Shown here in pieces: positions 11,089-24,431 of a DNA stretch of 64,000 bases. Each line of letters begins with the position of its first letter. Position 1 is the first letter of the stretch. Position numbers and translations under genes: made by a program. The notes beneath the pieces are model-generated. The model was not told the origin of the DNA, did not search any database, and worked only from the letters and a program-made list of their open reading frames with translations. This DNA is from Echiichthys vipera (taxonomy: Eukaryota > Chordata > Actinopteri > Perciformes > Trachinidae): positions 8,446,821-8,510,820 of the forward strand of contig OY829667.1 in NCBI GenBank assembly GCA_963691815.1, written 5' to 3'.

Positions 11089-13677
11089 GTCACATTGGGA
11101 TATTATTTGATGTGAATATGTAAAACTAATCTTACAAGCTGAATGTGTCAAAGTTGAGAAGATTCAGGACAGAGCTGGAAAGTAGAAGTGGAATCTGAAA
11201 AAAACCCCACTTTGTTCACATTGTTCAGATGAAGCTATAAACCAACGGAGGACATGTTTTTCATTTTCTCAATGTACTGACAAAGCTGTTGGGCACTGAT
11301 ACACCCCCATTACAGGCTTCCAATCCCACACAGAAACATTAACTGATAGTCAAACCACAACACAGCCCAGATCGGGATTAATAATTTATCATTTAATAGC
11401 ACGGATAACTTACTACAGCCAAACAAAGAGGTTGGGAATTGGGGGAGGGGTTGCACGCTTTCTCCTGCATTGTTGCAAGGCCGCCTTGGCAGTTTTTCTC
11501 CTAACCCAGTTTCCAACAGAGTGTGTTTCACCTTGGAGCAAGCAGAGAGGCACTATTCAAATGGGGATAAAGTAGGCTGACAGTCGCTTTCCCCCCGCAG
11601 ATATGTCCTGCTTCAAAACCTAAACATCTCTCCCTGCTCCCAGAGAATAAATAAAGAAATAGATCGACGACAAGCGAAGAAATACTAGCGCTGCTGCATC
11701 CTCCGGAGGATAACAAGAATAATGCTTTCATTTGCTGCAGGGCCTCCACTCTGCACCAAGTATAGACATGGCTTTTATGGCTGTAGTATTTCTGATTGGC
11801 ATCCTAGGACAGCCATTTGAATTATTTAATAGTGCTCCCATTCCCTTAGTGGAGGGAGAAAAAAGAAATATGTTTGTGTTTGCGAGTGTGCGTGTTTGTG
11901 TTATTGGGGAGTTTCTACAACGCCTCACTCTTTATTGTCTTTGCTTTGGCATTCTCTTAGGCTTAACTTAAGTCAAGCGAGGCTGTTGTTTAAGCAAACA
12001 ACTCAGATGTCACTTTCATTCTGAAGAAGAGTGACAAAAAAAGTACTTGAAGCATGTCAAGGAAAACAAGGCGACGACTGTGCAGAGCAGCTAAAACTGC
12101 CTCTTAATATTTTTGATGATTTAATGTGAATAAAACGTTGATTTAATTTCCTCTCGTGTTTCTCCCCATAGGTGCCCAGGGGTGAATCAGTCACAGTGCA
12201 GAACACAGAGAGGACATTGAAGGCATCTGGGCCTTAGGCTTTCACAAACCTGATACATTTCCTGCTGTAAAGGAGACGGAAAGACAGAAAGAGGGAGATG
12301 AGTTAGTCTCTGCGGTGTAGCCATCTCTCCCCAGAGTCTCGTGTGGGAATGTGCAGGCGTTACAAAATCTCCTCTTCATCATCAACATTCTTCAACTTGC
12401 TCCCTTACTTTCGGTTTCTCCCTGACAGCGTGTATCAAAGATGTTTTTGAAAGTCTTGAAATGTAACTGAACGACCACAGCAAGTCAAGAAATCACATCT
12501 ATTCCTGATAAATAGAATGCATTGTAACCCAGCGAGAGAACATGGTAATTTACGGGGATAGTAAGTGCAGCCTGAATGTGACGCAAATATAAAAGTGCCC
12601 TGCTATCTGGGGAGCTGTTTAGATACCATAAACAGTTGGACACGACCTGTTTGACCAAGCCCCGTCTCAACCCTTCCACCGCCATACCCACCCCCGTCCC
12701 ATCTCCACGTCCTGTCTTTATCAGGACTGATCGCCTCAAGCCTGTCTGACCTTGGCACGCAGATAAAACAGCAGACAGATAAGGAAGAAGAGGCCAGGGG
12801 AAGAACAGGGAGGGAAGGAAGAGCAAAGAGGAGTGGCTTGCTACGAGATGCCTTTTTCCTAAACTATGGCTGTTTAAGAACCTCAATTTACATGGCCAGG
12901 GAAATTCCTCTGGGAAGCTTTATGATAGATGAATGAGATAAGGGCTCTCTCTAAGGGGAGGAGATGAAGTCTGGGATGACCCGCTTTTGCAAATTTGGCC
13001 CCAGGGAGAAGAAGAGGAAGCTGGGAAACTTAAGCTTTTGCAGAGCCGATATCACTGTTGTGCGCCTCAAGCGACATTAAAGTGCTAAATTTATCATTGT
13101 GTCATATTTGGGATTATGAATAAGGCTTTATAGATGCAATGTGCCCCGTCAGCGAGTTAATCTTCGACTTTATTTAAACCATTCATGCTATACCCATACG
13201 ATGACATTGCAAATAAATCAAATAACCAAAATTTGTGTTCTGAATTTTGTGATTGTTTGACTTCCCTGCATTATTAAGGGCTTTTTTCATGGTAAAAATG
13301 AGACAAAAACGGAAGAAATAAAAATGTTAGCTAACGTTATTGTTTGTGCAAGGAAAAGCCTGATATAGTAGCTAAATGAATCCGATATCTCGCAGAAGTT
13401 AGACAAGGAGCAGCGACAAAACAGCTGGGATAAACTATAAAAACACACAGACATTTATAAAAAGATAGGCTAATGCTAATACAAAACTATAAAAGGGCTG
13501 CGACTTACTGTCAAGCTAACGTTACTGTACTACTACTGTGGGAATGTTAGCTGCTAGCTAAACCAATGCAGTGAATAGTATTGTAGTGAACAAAGTGTCC
13601 AAAAGCTGTAGTTTCAGAAGACAATAAATTTAAACGCAAAAAATTAGACTTAAATTTCCCTGAGTAAAGGTATTTTC
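11089..13677. other. Non-coding stretch
   Basis: No gene supported. The region around 11,580-11,860 is relatively repeat-free and has short AT-rich, homeodomain-like words, but this is not evidence of function. A 133-codon minus-strand frame (12485-12886) is compositionally biased and lacks a domain. Around 13,330-13,560 the repeated word GCTAACGTTA appears, which is frequent in fish transposon debris. Confidence 0.45.
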
Positions 13678-14331
13678 ACACCAGGGGCGTGACTAATTAA
13701 TTACATTAAAATATGAATTACTCAACTGTAACTTTTTCACATAAAAATTATTACCGGCAGCAATAAGAGTTTTAGCACTTGTTCCATGAAAGGTTTGAAT
13801 AGATTTGTTCTGCCTTATCTACCACCTCTGGTTCATATTTTAGGATGTCAGTGGGGCCATTTGAAATCCTTCTGGGGTTCCAGCGCCACAAAGACGACCA
13901 ACTACTGGGATGCTTTTGACCCAGATCAATTTTTGAGAGTCTGTCTAAGTTGTTGTATAGCCAAACCAACAGTAAGCTATTTCATCGAGTTTCCTTTAAG
14001 GGAAATGCTCTGAGTAATTTTTGGTTCCCTCTGGTAGACAGTCTATATGTCTGTAGCTTTTATTTTGAAAGGTAAGAACGGGAGGAGTGGATCTGTTATA
14101 TTGCAACAAAAGTAAGCTCAAACGTGTTTGGTAAACAATACTTGGACTACACAAGGAAACCAGACTGCTTCTGCCGTCCTGTTGCCAACAGAGTCTGCAT
14201 ATGAATGCATGTTGTTTTCTAATCTGCGTAAGTATGGGCACAACATAATTATGTCTATTTGTGCTGTAAACAAATAAATAATGACATTCAAATTAATCAC
14301 ACACAAAAATACCCCCAGTGTGTAAAGGCCT
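13678..14331. mobile_element. Harbinger-like MITE with TAA target duplication
   Basis: The ends are inverted repeats: left AGGTATTTTCACACCAGGGG, right (reverse complement) AGGCCTTTACACACTGGGGG. Both are followed inward by a GTGACTAATTAAT or GTGTGATTAATTT-like stretch. The element is flanked by TAA at 13675-13677 and TAA at 14332-14334. That matches the 3-bp TWA duplication typical of PIF/Harbinger insertions. It is about 654 bp long with no transposase or Myb-like coding trace, so it is non-autonomous. Assignment by termini and duplication only. Confidence 0.65.
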
Positions 14332-14334
14332 TAA

Positions 14335-17300
14335 AACTAGACGGAATTAATTAATAACAAGAATAAAGTTTCATCAAAATCAGGTGCCAAAATTGGCAGA
14401 GTGCTGTGTGCACAGAGTGGCTGTGTTGGCTCTCAGTGTCTGCAGAGCATTTATGGATATTAAATGTGATTTGCATTCCCATCAAAGTTTTAGCCCATCC
14501 AAACGATGCTTTACAAAGACAAATGTATCAAGTCAGCAGTACGGGAGTTATTAAAAATGGTGAAATCTAAATCAAGCAGATTCATGGCAGTTAAATGTTT
14601 CACAGCAGTTTCATTCCACTCTAGTGTATCGGTAATTTAAAATAATAGATTACTCACGCTCTGACTAAGTGATGGGTGGCAGTGAAATAAAAACTTTTGA
14701 ATGTGAAGGCAATAGCCAATAATTGAGGACTGTGAAAAAGTCTTTTCTTTTCATGTGAATGTATTATGTTTTACAATGCCCCCAAATCAAACTCAATTGA
14801 TTTTCATCCTGTCTGGATTGGTGTGATGTCAAGGCAAACTAAAAAAAAGTGCACCACAGATAATCAAAACCTTTGATTATGACCAGGATTATTAGCAACA
14901 GCACAGGGACACTTTGTCCTGGTCTGTTTTTCAGACACTAATAACCAAACTGTGTGTGACTCCATGTCCCCTCTTGGACACAGACTAATGAGAAGTGACA
15001 CTTAATTGTGTTGTTCTGTAAAGGTGGCACGTTGTCAGAGAAGACCGACACAGTAAAGTAAGGACTCCTCTGTTTATGCACAAAAACAATCAAAGCTGAC
15101 TGAAATCTGTTATTAGAATGCATATGAAATTTGTGATCTCGGCATTCTAACTGGATGCTGTTTACGCCGTGTTGTACTGCTATCATGTGTAGCATAACAG
15201 TGACCATTATATCACAAATGTGCCCTATATATTAAACAGATGCATCATGTCTTAGGCTCAAAGTTCACTTGTCACAGATGAGATAACTTCTTCATGTACA
15301 ACCCAAAAAGGTCAGCAGTTTTGTCCTGTGTCGTCCAGGGGGCTGAATTAGCTTTAAACAGTCCCACTGTGATGGGGCTGTAATTGCACAACTCTAGGAA
15401 GTGTTGCCCCATAGCTATACCATTCCACGCCTCCATTTCCTCCCATCATGACAGCTGTATCTCAGCTCTGATTGGGCGGCTGCTGTGAGGAGTTCCTGAC
15501 CTTTCAGATGCAGCCTGTTTCGGTTGGCTGGTTTACATTCTGTCAAACATGAGTCTGTAAGGCACAGAAAAACTGCATCCCCATCCAGAAAATGTCAAAC
15601 AGCAGTGGCACTGTGCTGTGATATTATTTTGAGGAATCTTGGCAGAGGTTGACACATGTCTCGCGGTTGACCGGAAGAACTCTGATTTGCATTCCAAGCT
15701 TGTTCAGATAAACAACATTTGATGTGGTTCATAAAGAGCAGACATTTTGAAGGAGATAGAGAACAAAGTGCACAGCAGTCACAGCAAAAATAAAGTAAGA
15801 ACATCAGGGCCAGAAAGAGCATGTATCTTTGAAGCTACGCTAACTCTCAACAGAGGGAGAGGGTGTTTCACAGGACGCTCCAATACCACCGATTACAACT
15901 ATAACTACAGGCGTGACACATGCATTTAATTACTTTTAATTTGTGGAGATGAGAGTCAGGCTGACATGGATGACGCAGAAACCAGCCTCATCTGTTGGTC
16001 TGTCGATCACTTTGGTCCAGATAGCTCATCAACACATACAGTGGTTTGCTACCCAGAACCACCCGAGAAGCCACAATTGGAAACTAAGTGGCACTCAAAA
16101 AATACCTGGCAGGTAATTGGATGAAGAAACACTCTCCAGTTCTGATAAAACTGATGCTATTTCAGCATCTACGCTAACCTCTTTGTTGTTTTTTTAAAAA
16201 AGGAGTCGTCTATCACGACTAAACCGCGCCGTAGTTGCCATTAGCTCCTCGCAGGACGCTAATTGACACAAACACATTAACTTTAAACATGACAAGATGG
16301 ATATGTGTGATCTTGCGATCCTGTGATTCAGATAGAGTTCCGCTAGCATTTAGCACAAAGCACAGCTGTGTAGTAAACAAGATGACAGCGTGGCTGCAGA
16401 CCCTTACTACTGCTCCAGTGTAAATAAAGCAAGTGAAATTTTGAATTAGGTTTTTTATGTGGCTTCTGGTTTTTCTGGTTAGTTAATTGATACAAAATGT
16501 TTAGCACTGTACCTTCAAAGCATAAAAAGCAAAATGGCATAATTGTATAGAACAATTACTATGTACATGTATCTGCATTATATGAAAAATTGGGGAAAAC
16601 AAAGCATATGAGAAAAACATAGCTTGAACTGCAGCTGCTTGTCTACGCTAGTGGTTTAAAAAAAAAGAAAAAAAAGGAAATAATCCATGACACTGCAGCA
16701 TGGTAATCCTCGCTCGACACATGCCTCCTAAACCCCATGTTGCATGTGTGTGCCTGAATGTGTGCGATTTTCGGTTGTTAACCCTCTGTGCCCACCTGTG
16801 AAGGCATACTACAGCCCATCACACACACAAACAAACACTCAAGCACAAACATGCCCAGATGCATTGTACAATGGATTAAAACACAGGGGAGTTGGCATTA
16901 CAACACCCTGCATGGTGATCCGTGTAACATGTCTGTTGGCTGGCATCCAAAAAATGTTAAGTCACGATAACCATTCATTAAGTAACGTAATTAGCATGCT
17001 CTGTGCTTAAGTGACATTTCCCATCCCTACCTGCAGTGCAAGGCCTTGGCTCTATCCGCTAACAGAAGTGTCACGTTGATCCCACTCCTGTCTCCACTAA
17101 TGCCAGCATTAATAACTCGACATGATGTCATTTTCTTAGCTTACGTCCAGCAGGAGGTGCCGGGAACCACCTGTGCCCGTTGTTATGGCGATTAATCTTA
17201 ACATGAGTTGTAATGCCGGCGGTGGGCCCGGCCTGAGTGAGCGGGGTTCTGTCTGATGAGAGACAAGGTGATAATTGCCTTTGTGTTGCGGAGCAGAAAG

Positions 17301-17978
17301 GGCAGGGGCAGTCAAGGGCACCACCGTGGCCAACTACGGTAAATCTGACACCGTACGCCTTGCGAGGCAAATCTGAGGGGCTGCAAACACAGACTGTGTT
17401 TGGCTTCTCTGTTTGGTAGGCGGGTGGTTAATGGGGTGAGCTATGTGGTTTTAGTCTGTGTGTATCTGCGGAGACGTTCCTGTGTCTGCAGGCGAGGACA
17501 GCTTTGCTTGTTTGTGTTTATATTTGCCTCGGCCATGTTATCTTGTCTGCAGGATAAACTAAATGTGTTTTTCTTGTAAACATCATTTCAGCTTTTCTTA
17601 TTACAGATGTGCATCAGTTGACTCAGGGATGTTAGATGGGCATCAACTGTTCAGTGGCCATCACACATTGTTGAAGAGGGATTCTGATAAGTGGCTTTGA
17701 TATCTCTAAATGTTTAGATGTGGGTTAAATGTCTGGTTGATTTTGTTCTCAAACTACCTCATCATGATATGTTTTTGATGTGCTTATAGAGTATAATCAA
17801 TCAATTTACAATGTAGAATAAAAGATACGACTTTCGGTGAAAAAACATTGAGCTAAACCTTGACTTTTTACTGAAAAAGGATACCAAGCATTTGAAAGTG
17901 AGACCTAGCGAGACAGTGGCAATAGCAGCAAAAGATTACACCTTTTATGTGAAATTACATACAGACATGGCATTTACT
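14335..17978. other. Repeat-poor non-coding stretch
   Basis: No transposon ends or long simple repeats were recognised over about 3.6 kb, and no exon is supported. The segment at about 17,130-17,380 is more GC- and CpG-rich than its surroundings. It contains GGCGATTAATCTTAAC and GCCGGCGGTGGGCCCGGCC, and might be a regulatory or conserved non-coding element. That is a guess. Confidence 0.45.
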
Positions 17979-18000
17979 GTGTGTGTGTGTGTGTGTGTGT

Positions 18001-18047
<47 letters not shown>

Positions 18048-18070
18048 AGTGTGTGTGTGTGTGTGTGTGT
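17979..18070. repeat. (GT)n microsatellite, interrupted
   Basis: About 92 bp of GT with two GTCAGT interruptions (near 18,001 and 18,047). Confidence 0.97.
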
Positions 18071-18487
18071 AATGAATCTCCAAGGTAAAAAACACAACAG
18101 TTATTATATTGTCAACTACTTTGTACAATATGTGATTAGTGGATGACTGGATGACCGTTTTGCTAATATTTTCAGGGCTGGTTCTCAGTCAATGTAGCTG
18201 TTTTTTCCTTAAAGATCATATCAGGAGAAAACCTCAAGGACACATTCCACTCATATAATTCAGCTCCGGCATCTCAAGAGCCCTTGAGAGGCACGTTCAG
18301 AGTGCTTTCCAAAAAGCCTGCCGCACATTGTTCACATGTTTTCTTACTCTGTCAGCTGCAAGTTCTTAAGTACTGTAATCACAGCAGACTGATGGCCACT
18401 TGGTGCTGGTAATTGATGCGGTCCATTGAAACATTAACCAAGATGAAAATGGAGATTTTGTAGTTTTTAATTATGATTTAGTTTAGT

Positions 18488-18950
18488 TTTAAAGGTCCCA
18501 TATTGTAAAAACTGAGACGTCCATGTCTTTTTTTTTAATAAAGCAGGTCGAGGTTAATCAAAATGATCAATCCACAGAGAAATGCGCACAGCCCTTATTC
18601 AGAAACTGTGCCTTTAAACGAGCCGTTAGGACTTCTGTACAGTTGTGATGTCGCAACTATACTATACCATACTATACTATACTATACTATACAATCAACA
18701 ACTATACTACAACCATACTATATAGGTAGAAAGTGCTGCTACAGTGATGTCACAGTCATTCACTGGTGGCAAAACAGTGCAGTTATGCAGAGAGCACATA
18801 TGCAGAAGACCTGGAAACATGGACCAATCAGAGGAGACTGGGCTTTTTCAGGAGGCTGTCTTAAAGAGACAGGCGCTAAAATATTAAACATGGTCAAAGA
18901 GAAACTCAAAATACAATATGAACCTGCAAGTGAGTATAATATTTGACCTT
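18488..18950 (-). mobile_element. TIR element, AAAGGTCCC family, copy 1
   Basis: The left end is AAAGGTCCCATATTGTA and the right end, reverse-complemented, is AAAGGTCAAATATTATA. The interior shares long blocks with copies at 44.2 and 48.0 kb in the opposite orientation: GGACTTCTGTACAGTTGTGA, ATATAGGTAGAAAGTGCTGC and GCCTTTAAACGAGCCGT. It is a widespread type of fish non-autonomous DNA element. Within it, at 18656-18724, an ACTAT pentamer array has expanded. No protein-coding content. I could not fix the target duplication, so the superfamily is open. Confidence 0.65.
18656..18724. repeat. (ACTAT)n pentanucleotide array
   Basis: Imperfect ACTAT/ACCAT pentamers inside the preceding TIR element. 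The other copies have only one to three such units at this point, so this is a local expansion. Confidence 0.85.
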
Positions 18951-19886
18951 TAATTTTAGAAAACTACTGAGATAAAGAGCATTGGTACATTTCGGGCTAG
19001 GTGTGTTCTTTTTTTTAAAAACTAATATATGATAAAATAATCGCATACAGTGAAGGGAAATTATTTGATAGAAGTGCCAAAAGGGGTTTGTAATCTGACA
19101 TGGCTGTGTCCTCACTCATGTTTGTTGATGGATTGATTAAACCACTGCCCTGACCCCCATTGTACATGCTTGAACCTGTCTAAAATAAGTTGAATTTTAA
19201 TGAGCATTTCCATTGAAGGGCATTGTAATACCATAGAGGCCGCTACTGACAGCTTTAGTGCTTGCAGAGTTTATTAGGTCTAAACACAAGAGGCAAATCT
19301 GAATATGTCATGGATTAACCTGTCAAGGCATCAGGCTAGTATGTCAGCCGATAGAAAAAAAAAGTGGTGCCTTGTTAATGGGTTGCTGAGTGTCCCTAGT
19401 CAAACAAGCCACTTTTGACATTTGCCTTCATCCGGTTATTTGCATAGATGTGGCAGTGAGTTCTCAAAGCAAGGTATAGAAGCAGAGGAATGATGGCCTT
19501 TGCTTTCTGGCTTTATATATCCTTTGTTTCCCAGTAGGCGTAAATGCTGCGCGGCTGCACATTTTCTCCATGCCTTGAATAAAGAAGCAACAACAGCGAC
19601 AACTTTGGGACACATTAAGCTCCTCTATTTTTCACGGCCGCAGTTATTGTGTTATAGTAGTACCTTCACTAGACACCGGGGATCCTAACAGTATCTTTAC
19701 TGGTTGTTAAAAACACTAATCAAATCATTATGATACAACAGAGCCCCTTTAATGCATCGTCCGTTTCTTCATGTAGCCAAGTAATGTGACACCATATTGG
19801 TTCTGATCAAACCACTGATCTCTAAATGGGATGAGTGTTTGCACAATGGGTATGAATGTACTTGTTTGTATATATTAGAGCTATAC
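18951..19886. other. Non-coding stretch, nothing recognised
   Basis: AT-rich sequence with no supported gene, repeat end or RNA. Confidence 0.5.
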
Positions 19887-19917
<31 letters not shown>

Positions 19918-19922
19918 TGTGT

Positions 19923-20010
<88 letters not shown>

Positions 20011-20011
20011 A
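19887..20011. repeat. (GT)n-(GA)n compound microsatellite
   Basis: GT run from 19887 to 19999 with short ATG and CTG interruptions, then (GA)n to about 20011. Confidence 0.97.
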
Positions 20012-20456
20012 AGAGATGAGTTGCTTTGCATGTCGGCTGTGTTCATCAGGAATTGATCGGCCGCATGCATTAGCAGATTGCCTATTGATGAGGGGGAAGA
20101 TTTATAATGCGCTGATTGATGGTAGCAATCTAGGAGTATAAATAAATGAATATGTGCCTGCCCTGGTTGGTGATGGCAGTAAAGCCTTGATTTGCAAGCT
20201 CATCTGCAATCGCAAATGTCACATTTAGTACGCCCTCATCACCAGGCACCACTACAACAACTCTCGGTGCTCTTCACTTTTAGTGACAAAATATGACAGA
20301 AATATATAAGTGAATTAGAAATGGAATCTATACATATTGTGGTTTCACCTGAAGTAAAAAATCTTGTGGATCTATTTAAAATTGCTGTTTTAGCAAACCC
20401 TCAACTGGCTGATGAAAACCAATAAATTATTTTCTGTTAAAATGTGTATTTTTACT

Positions 20457-20620
20457 AGGGTTGGGTGATATAAACATTCCCCTATTGATTATATTGCTTA
20501 CAGAAAAACAGCGGTATATGCTAACGTTGTCCAAGAAAAAGCTTAAGAGAGAGACCCACATAGATATATGCCTGTAGGGCCCATGATATATAGGTAGTAC
20601 GCGCTATTTTCCAGGAAGGC
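20457..20620. repeat. Possible hAT-type terminus, partner end missing
   Basis: TAGGGTTGGGTGATATA resembles the TAGGGCTGGGCGATAT terminus of a fish hAT-like family. No inverted partner was found downstream, so this may be a solo end or chance. Confidence 0.3.
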
Positions 20621-20987
20621 ATGCTTAGATTTCACAAGTGAGATCAACTATCAACTATGATTGATCAGCATTGATGTATGGAATGAGGACAGGTCTACAT
20701 TTTGTCCACATCGCACAAGTCTGGTGAGTTGGGCGATTTACAATTTATCAGACCAAAGCTGGCGAACAGACCCTGTTGCTAATTGTTGTTGCATGAAAGC
20801 AAAGTAAATGGCTTATTAGCTAGTATTACCTTTTACTCATTTAGCATCTGGCTAACAGAGTCCCGACCAGAGCCCACTCTACAAGAAAAACACCTGGCAC
20901 TGGTTTATATTAATTTAAATTACATCCAGAAAACAGCAAGGGGAACTGGGAGGGAAAAACAGCATCACTGATTAGTTTTAATGAAAT

Positions 20988-21095
20988 ATTATCCAACCAC
21001 AGCGATTTTCTAGTTAATCCAATACTAAAGTGACAAAAACTGCAGGCCGCCGAGTGGCCACTAGGGGCAGGTTTCTTAATAGAGCAATTTCTCCC
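20988..21095 (-). repeat. Dispersed repeat, unit R1 (copy 2)
   Basis: Inverted relative to copy 1 at 6345-6475. It carries the complement of the same GATTTTCTRGTTRATCCAAT, AAGTGNCAAAAACTGC and GGGGCAGGTTTCTTAATAGA blocks. A hAT MITE sits immediately downstream. Confidence 0.6.
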
Positions 21096-21115
21096 CGTCT
21101 GGTTTATGTATTTCT

Positions 21116-21545
21116 TAGAGGTGAGGCGAGATCTCCTCCCACGAGGCCTGGCGATATTAAAACGGGGAAAAATTGTCTCGCGGTATGTGTTGATACCCGG
21201 TGGAAATGATAATTGGCAACAGACTGACGGACTAAACACAAACAGTATGTAAGCCTGTAAAAAGATAGGGCTGTCAGCACTGTAACGCAAACACATGGGG
21301 CCCCCCGCAGCTTATTTAACATCAGGTGTTAAATAGTTCCAGCGCGTAAGCGGTCAACCGACCTGACAAACCTATATCCATGTATGGGACAAGTTGGGAG
21401 AACAGATTGGTCTCTGCTGTCTATCAAATGTAAAGAAAATACTGAAAGTTAAGAATAGTGTGAAAACTTTGTCTCGTCTCGTTCTTGTGAACCCAATATC
21501 ATGTATCATCTCGTTTCATGAGCTGAGTCTCTCGTCATACACTTG
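21116..21545. mobile_element. hAT MITE with 8-bp target duplication
   Basis: Left end TAGAGGTGAGGCGAGATC; right end, reverse-complemented, CAAGTGTATGACGAGAGA. Both are variants of the fish hAT terminus TAGGGGTGTGACGAGA. It is flanked by GTATTTCT (21108-21115) and GCATTTCT (21546-21553), an 8-bp duplication with one mismatch. The interior has CTCGTCTCGTTCTTGTGA-type blocks. About 430 bp, non-coding. Confidence 0.72.
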
Positions 21546-21553
21546 GCATTTCT

Positions 21554-24431
21554 AGTAGTGTTTTAGCTTTTATTCTTTGTGTTTATTATGTATAGAATAT
21601 ACTATAGAATATACTATAGTATATATTATAATTTTAGCTTGAATTTCATACATAGAATTAAGCTTTGGCATTAAAATGATTCTCTATTTCAACTCATCAA
21701 CCTTGTCAGCTATTTCTAGTAAAATAAAATAGAAAAATGAAAGGGCTCTAATAACCCCATTGCAAATGAGTGATTACAAAAACAGCTCTCATGCAACTAA
21801 AAAACATTTAACATCTTCACATCCAAAAGAGAGCACATCACAATCACAGTCCTTGAGAAAATAATGTGTTGTGTAGAGAGTGTTTAGGTGTTGAATCATT
21901 CCCTTTCAGCCAGTCATACTGTATATAAAATGACTCAGCTAATGGAGAGAAAAGCTTAGACAAACTTCTTCAATTATAAGAATAAAGGCCTAACACTGCT
22001 CTTTGGGAGTGAAGAGAGAAAGCATCACATAATTATGATGTTCCTTTTAGATTTCATGTTTGGGAAGTCATCGGAAGTCAACTCCTTATGTTTTTTTAGG
22101 CATTGCTTAGAAACATTTGTTTTTAATGAAATGTTCCAGGGAATAACCATTACGATTTCTAGCTATGAAGTACAATAATTAATATTATTATCATCTTTGT
22201 TTGTTTTTTCACTCACCTAAGTTATTCATATCTTTGCATTCCACTAGATTTACCAACCTGAGGCACCAGACAGAATTCAGAAAGTGTACTCCAATTCTCT
22301 GTTCTGCTATATTACAGCACATCACGTTAATCACCTCAGACACAGGTGTATCACTGGATTAGGATATGGAAAGCGCATTAGCAGGAACAGGTGGTCCAAA
22401 CAGCGACCAGTGGTGTATGGAAGACAAACACTGCTTAATGATTGTTCAAACAGGGGTGTCCAATATGTCCCCAGTCACCGATGTGTAGATATACTTCCTC
22501 ATCGCAACAGGCCTAACAAAGCCCCTTACCTCTGTTATATTCCCAACATACCATGGCCTGAAATCAGCTATTGCTTTTATTAAACAGTCATCAAGTATGA
22601 CAGTATGAAACTTTGTAGATTCCAATTAAGAGTTTTTTATCAGTAAATATAATGTTTTAAATAAAACACAATAACACAAACTAACGCGCCGTAGACCAGC
22701 AACTCACTTGGTTTGCGCAGTATGGAGGCCCCACTCGACCAAACGAGGTTTATTCAAACACAATGGCGGCCGAAGCGATCAGAGCAGCAGAACTTTCGCT
22801 AGGGCCAGTAGGGTTAATTTCATGGGTGGTGGCCATGGACGTATTCAACCAAACCACAACGTGTTTTTAATCATGATCAAGTTGTTTTCATGTCTAACCC
22901 TAACCGTCACCTTTTGTAGGCTAAAATCGATTGGTGCGTTGTCGCCACAGACCATCAATTTCTGTGCATACCTTTTTCGTGCAGAACCTGTTCATAAAGT
23001 TAATTTAATAGTCATCATAGTATTAGCTTCTCTCTTTTTTAATAACTGTTGCGGTTAGTTTGTTCTAAGCCAGTACAGATATTGCACACATTATAGTAAC
23101 AATTATCAGAAAGTATGCTAATGCAATATTTGCGTATTTCTGTCATCTACACTTATTACTGAATCAATATCCAAGCATTTAGTTCAATATCAGCTCGAAT
23201 CATGGTCAAAATCGCAAGGTTCTCGACAATACTCAGCCCTGGTCAGCGACATCCTGCAGGGTGGGACCCACAGGAGGGTCGAAAAGACTTTTAAGTCACA
23301 CGCTGCTCCGCTGGATTCAGCAGACCGGGTGCAGCTAGCATAACCTCTTTGTTTTGACAAGACAGACCAGATACATATACTGCCTTCATTAACTTAGTTA
23401 GGATATCAGTTTGTTAAGTCTAAGGTTGTTTTTTTTTTCCCGAGCGCAGAATGATCCCTATCGTGCAAGGGAATAAGACATCATAGCCGTTACATGTGAT
23501 ATTATATCACGGCTATTAACCAATCAGATATCTTGATTTGTGCACAGTTTTGTATGGTTATTTATAAAAAAATAACAGCGCCAAGCGCTTCACATGTGAG
23601 GTGCAGACACATTATAGGTATCATTTTAAAAGAAAACACAAAAAAATAAATAAATACATAAAGGCAACAATAAGAACTTTTTTTTCAACTATTGTGAACT
23701 GCTACTTAATTTTTTTTCGCAAGAACCGTTTGTGCATTCACCTGAATCATTCAAGCCAATGGAGACAACTGGGTTGACCTTTATTTATCAATGGCATTTA
23801 GAGGAAGGACATTTGGTTTGACCTCAGCAGCAATCATGAGATGACTACAGTATATCAAGACCAACTCGTCTGACAGACTTCTCTATGTGAGTCACCGAGA
23901 CACTCACAGATGCCCTAGAATTTAACCTTAACAGTTAAATCATTTACTGAGGGGGAAATCCTGTGATAGCGTGGCTTGTCTGACCTCTACTCTCACTGCT
24001 CCCAAGCCCCCCTCCAGCTGCCCCCACCGGCTCTTTCCAACCTCTGACCTCCACCCCTCCCAGCCACGCTAAGGGAATCTAATCACACGTATTTGAGATT
24101 GCAGAAGCTGATACGAACTTCCTCCTGCAACCAGAATAAAAGTGATACGATTTTATCCACTGGCTGCGTGCCATGAATTCAAACCGTTACCCAAGTACAT
24201 TATTTATCTACTTAGAAGGACCCCATTTTGCCCTTGGTGATTTTCAACCATCTCCAATTTTCCTTTTTTGGTTTTGATGGGAAGATAGTTACCTAGGGTT
24301 AAATGATGTCTAAGTAGCCTGTCCTCGATCCCAAGGGACAACAGTTTTCTTTTCTTCTAGAATTGCAGTGTTATCAAGACAACCGATTAAGTCGAGTTGT
24401 TACAGGTTTTTCTTTTGTCGTATATATATAT
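21554..24431. other. Non-coding stretch
   Basis: No gene supported. The 116-codon plus-strand frame at 22708-23058 covers a CpG-richer patch (about 22,690-22,850) but shows no domain. An imperfect palindrome occurs near 23,483-23,516. The C-rich patch near 24,000-24,065 is unremarkable. Confidence 0.45.

Noticed and set aside
12485..12886. 133-codon minus-strand frame
   Set aside because: No recognisable domain, and composition is compatible with chance in a GC-richer patch.
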